Below, piece after piece: positions 13,261-14,071 of a DNA stretch of 14,071 nt; the first letter of the stretch is position 1, and the number at the start of each line of letters is the position of its first letter. This DNA comes from Ceratorhiza oryzae-sativae (lineage: Eukaryota; Basidiomycota; Agaricomycetes; Cantharellales; Ceratobasidiaceae): contig JARWMV010000216.1 of the NCBI GenBank assembly GCA_030998015.1, positions 1-14,071 of the forward strand, written 5' to 3'. The notes below the pieces were generated by a model, which was not told where the DNA came from, ran no database searches, and saw only the letters and a list, made by a program, of their open reading frames with translations. The position numbers were made by a program, and so were the translations under genes.

Positions 13261-13540
13261 AAAAATGGGATAATAAACCCCCACACTTCGGTCGTGTTCA
13301 CATTTCTCTACTTTTGCAGAGTATCTTTGCAACAAGAGTAATTTTTAATTGACAACAGTACTCCTGTGTAACCCTGTCGTCTACTGCCCCCCAAACATGT
13401 GCAGCTACGCTGCATTGTTTGAGGGGCATCCGCCCCCCAATAAGGTAATGGCCCCCCCCAATACGTTTGTGACGCATTGGGAGGCCATTGCCTTGTTGGG
13501 GGTCTACAGGGAACCCGGCAATATGGTAGAACAATCGAGG
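13261..13540 (-). rRNA. rnl: Large-subunit rRNA, probable start of domain V
   Basis: The minus strand reads GTACTGTTGTCAATTAAAAA, TACTC...TTGCAAAGATACTCTGC and AAAAGTAGAG, similar to the conserved 23S stretch GAGUACUGGCAGACUGUUUAUUAAAAACA...GUGCAAACACGAAAGUGGACG (about 1820-1880). A family I element (13385-13501) is inserted in the loop of a CCCTGT/ACAGGG hairpin on its 5' side; rRNA upstream of that is uncertain. The next conserved part, with GGTCCTAAGGTAGCGAAATT and GGAAAGACCCC, is not found anywhere in the window. Confidence 0.5.
13385..13501. repeat. Family I element with GTCTAC duplication (117 nt)
   Basis: GTCTAC repeats at 13379-13384 and 13502-13507. It has the CAGCTACGCTGCA arm and CCCCCCAATAAGG / CCTTGTTGGGGG arms with a further hairpin between. 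Confidence 0.88.
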
Positions 13541-13544
13541 CGGT

Positions 13545-13978
13545 TTATAAGTTCCAAAGACTCTGAAGATATTTACCTTTTTTACTTTTTCCCAAATAAG
13601 ATTTTATACCAAAAAAATCATGTAAGACTTTAATTAAATTTTCATTATCTATTTTTGAGTAAAAACAAGTATTTAATACTAACTTTCCATTGTAAAAATG
13701 TCCATTCGTTTAGATCCAAATGGCCCGCCGGCGTTAGAGGGAATCTGAAAGATTCCCTCGTAGAAAATGACGACCGTTCGTCATTTTCAGCCGGCGGCTA
13801 AATATCGATATTATGCCGCGCACTAGCAATCGCAAACGGTTGCGATTGCTCACGTTGGTTGGTGGGACAAGTCCCACCAGCAACTAACGCGCGCGGGCAG
13901 TAATATAATTTTCTAGAGTTTGGGGTACTATTTTTTTCCCATTTTTGTAGAAAGATGAATATAACCAATAAAGACTAC
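13545..13978 (-). pseudogene. Degenerate LAGLIDADG homing endonuclease fragment
   Basis: Minus-strand pieces: SSFYKNGKKIVPQTLENYI (13970-13897), the family C element, then AIW and, in the same frame, NGHFYNGKLVLNTCFYSKID, NENLIKVLHDFFGIKSYLG and KSKKGKYLQ, reaching a TAA at 13545-13547. This is the middle of a LAGLIDADG_2 protein (KKIVP...LTP...AIWxxDDGxFYNGKLVLNT). The catalytic DDG is replaced by a stop-containing TNG stretch and the C-terminus is missing. It lies upstream of the rnl 13540-13260 segment, so it is probably the ORF of a decayed rnl intron. Confidence 0.65.
13725..13896. repeat. Family C element (172 nt) in LAGLIDADG remnant
   Basis: Same unit as 9813-9984 with a small change in the first loop (CTGAAAG for CCTAAAG). 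It separates NYI and AIW of the HEG remnant. Confidence 0.86.
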
Positions 13979-14071
13979 CCGCCGGCGTTAGAGGGAATCC
14001 TAAAGATTCCCTCGTAGAAAATGACGACCGTTCGTCATTTTCAGCCGGCGGCTAAATATCGATATTATGCC
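13979..14071. repeat. Family C element, truncated by the window edge
   Basis: The first 93 bases match the 172-nt unit at 9813. It is only 82 bp from the previous copy, in the same orientation. Confidence 0.85.

Overview
The window looks like fungal mitochondrial DNA from an early-diverging lineage (arbuscular mycorrhizal or zoosporic fungi fit best; I cannot choose between them). Evidence: AT-rich background, recognisable cox2, nad1, a probable nad2 start and large-subunit rRNA (rnl) exons, group I intron cores, several GIY-YIG and LAGLIDADG homing-endonuclease (HEG) reading frames, and many GC-rich hairpin elements like the double-hairpin elements (DHEs) known from Allomyces and arbuscular mycorrhizal mtDNA. 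Every gene I can identify lies on the minus strand, so transcription order runs from high to low coordinates. I saw no tRNA.

Layout in transcription order. 14071-13545: degenerate LAGLIDADG HEG cut by hairpin elements. About 13540-13260: probable start of rnl domain V, itself split by a hairpin element. 13260-10386: intron territory with a GIY-YIG HEG (12699-10838) cut by four large elements, then a LAGLIDADG remnant (10705-10413). 10385-10140: rnl domain V exon. 10139-7816: group I intron with precise ends and a second GIY-YIG HEG cut by two large elements. 7815 to about 7670: rnl exon with the GGGATAACAGG peptidyl-transferase segment. About 7560-7332: 3' part of a group I intron of cox2, then 7331-6936: the 3' exon of cox2. 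6687-6445: 5' part of nad2, broken by a 78-bp element with target duplication, running in frame into a long GIY-YIG HEG (to 3125). A LAGLIDADG HEG (5789-4971) sits inside that HEG. 3055-2996: a second copy of the cox2 3' end. 2683-2154: a second, broken LAGLIDADG HEG. 603-439: first exon of nad1, followed by a candidate group I intron that leaves the window.

The GC-rich elements are the dominant feature. At least five modular families occur (called I, A, B, C and R here), alone or as mosaics, in both orientations, and with smaller palindromes nested inside. Several have direct 5-6 bp target duplications. At most sites in HEG genes, and in the nad2 exon, removing the element (plus one duplicate) restores a continuous reading frame although the element itself contains stops. 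They are therefore either recent mobile insertions or are removed from RNA or skipped in translation. The rnl and cox2 genes also look fragmented: the centre of rnl domain V and cox2 exon 1 are absent, and an rnl exon is followed directly by the 3' half of a cox2 intron. This suggests recombination or trans-splicing.
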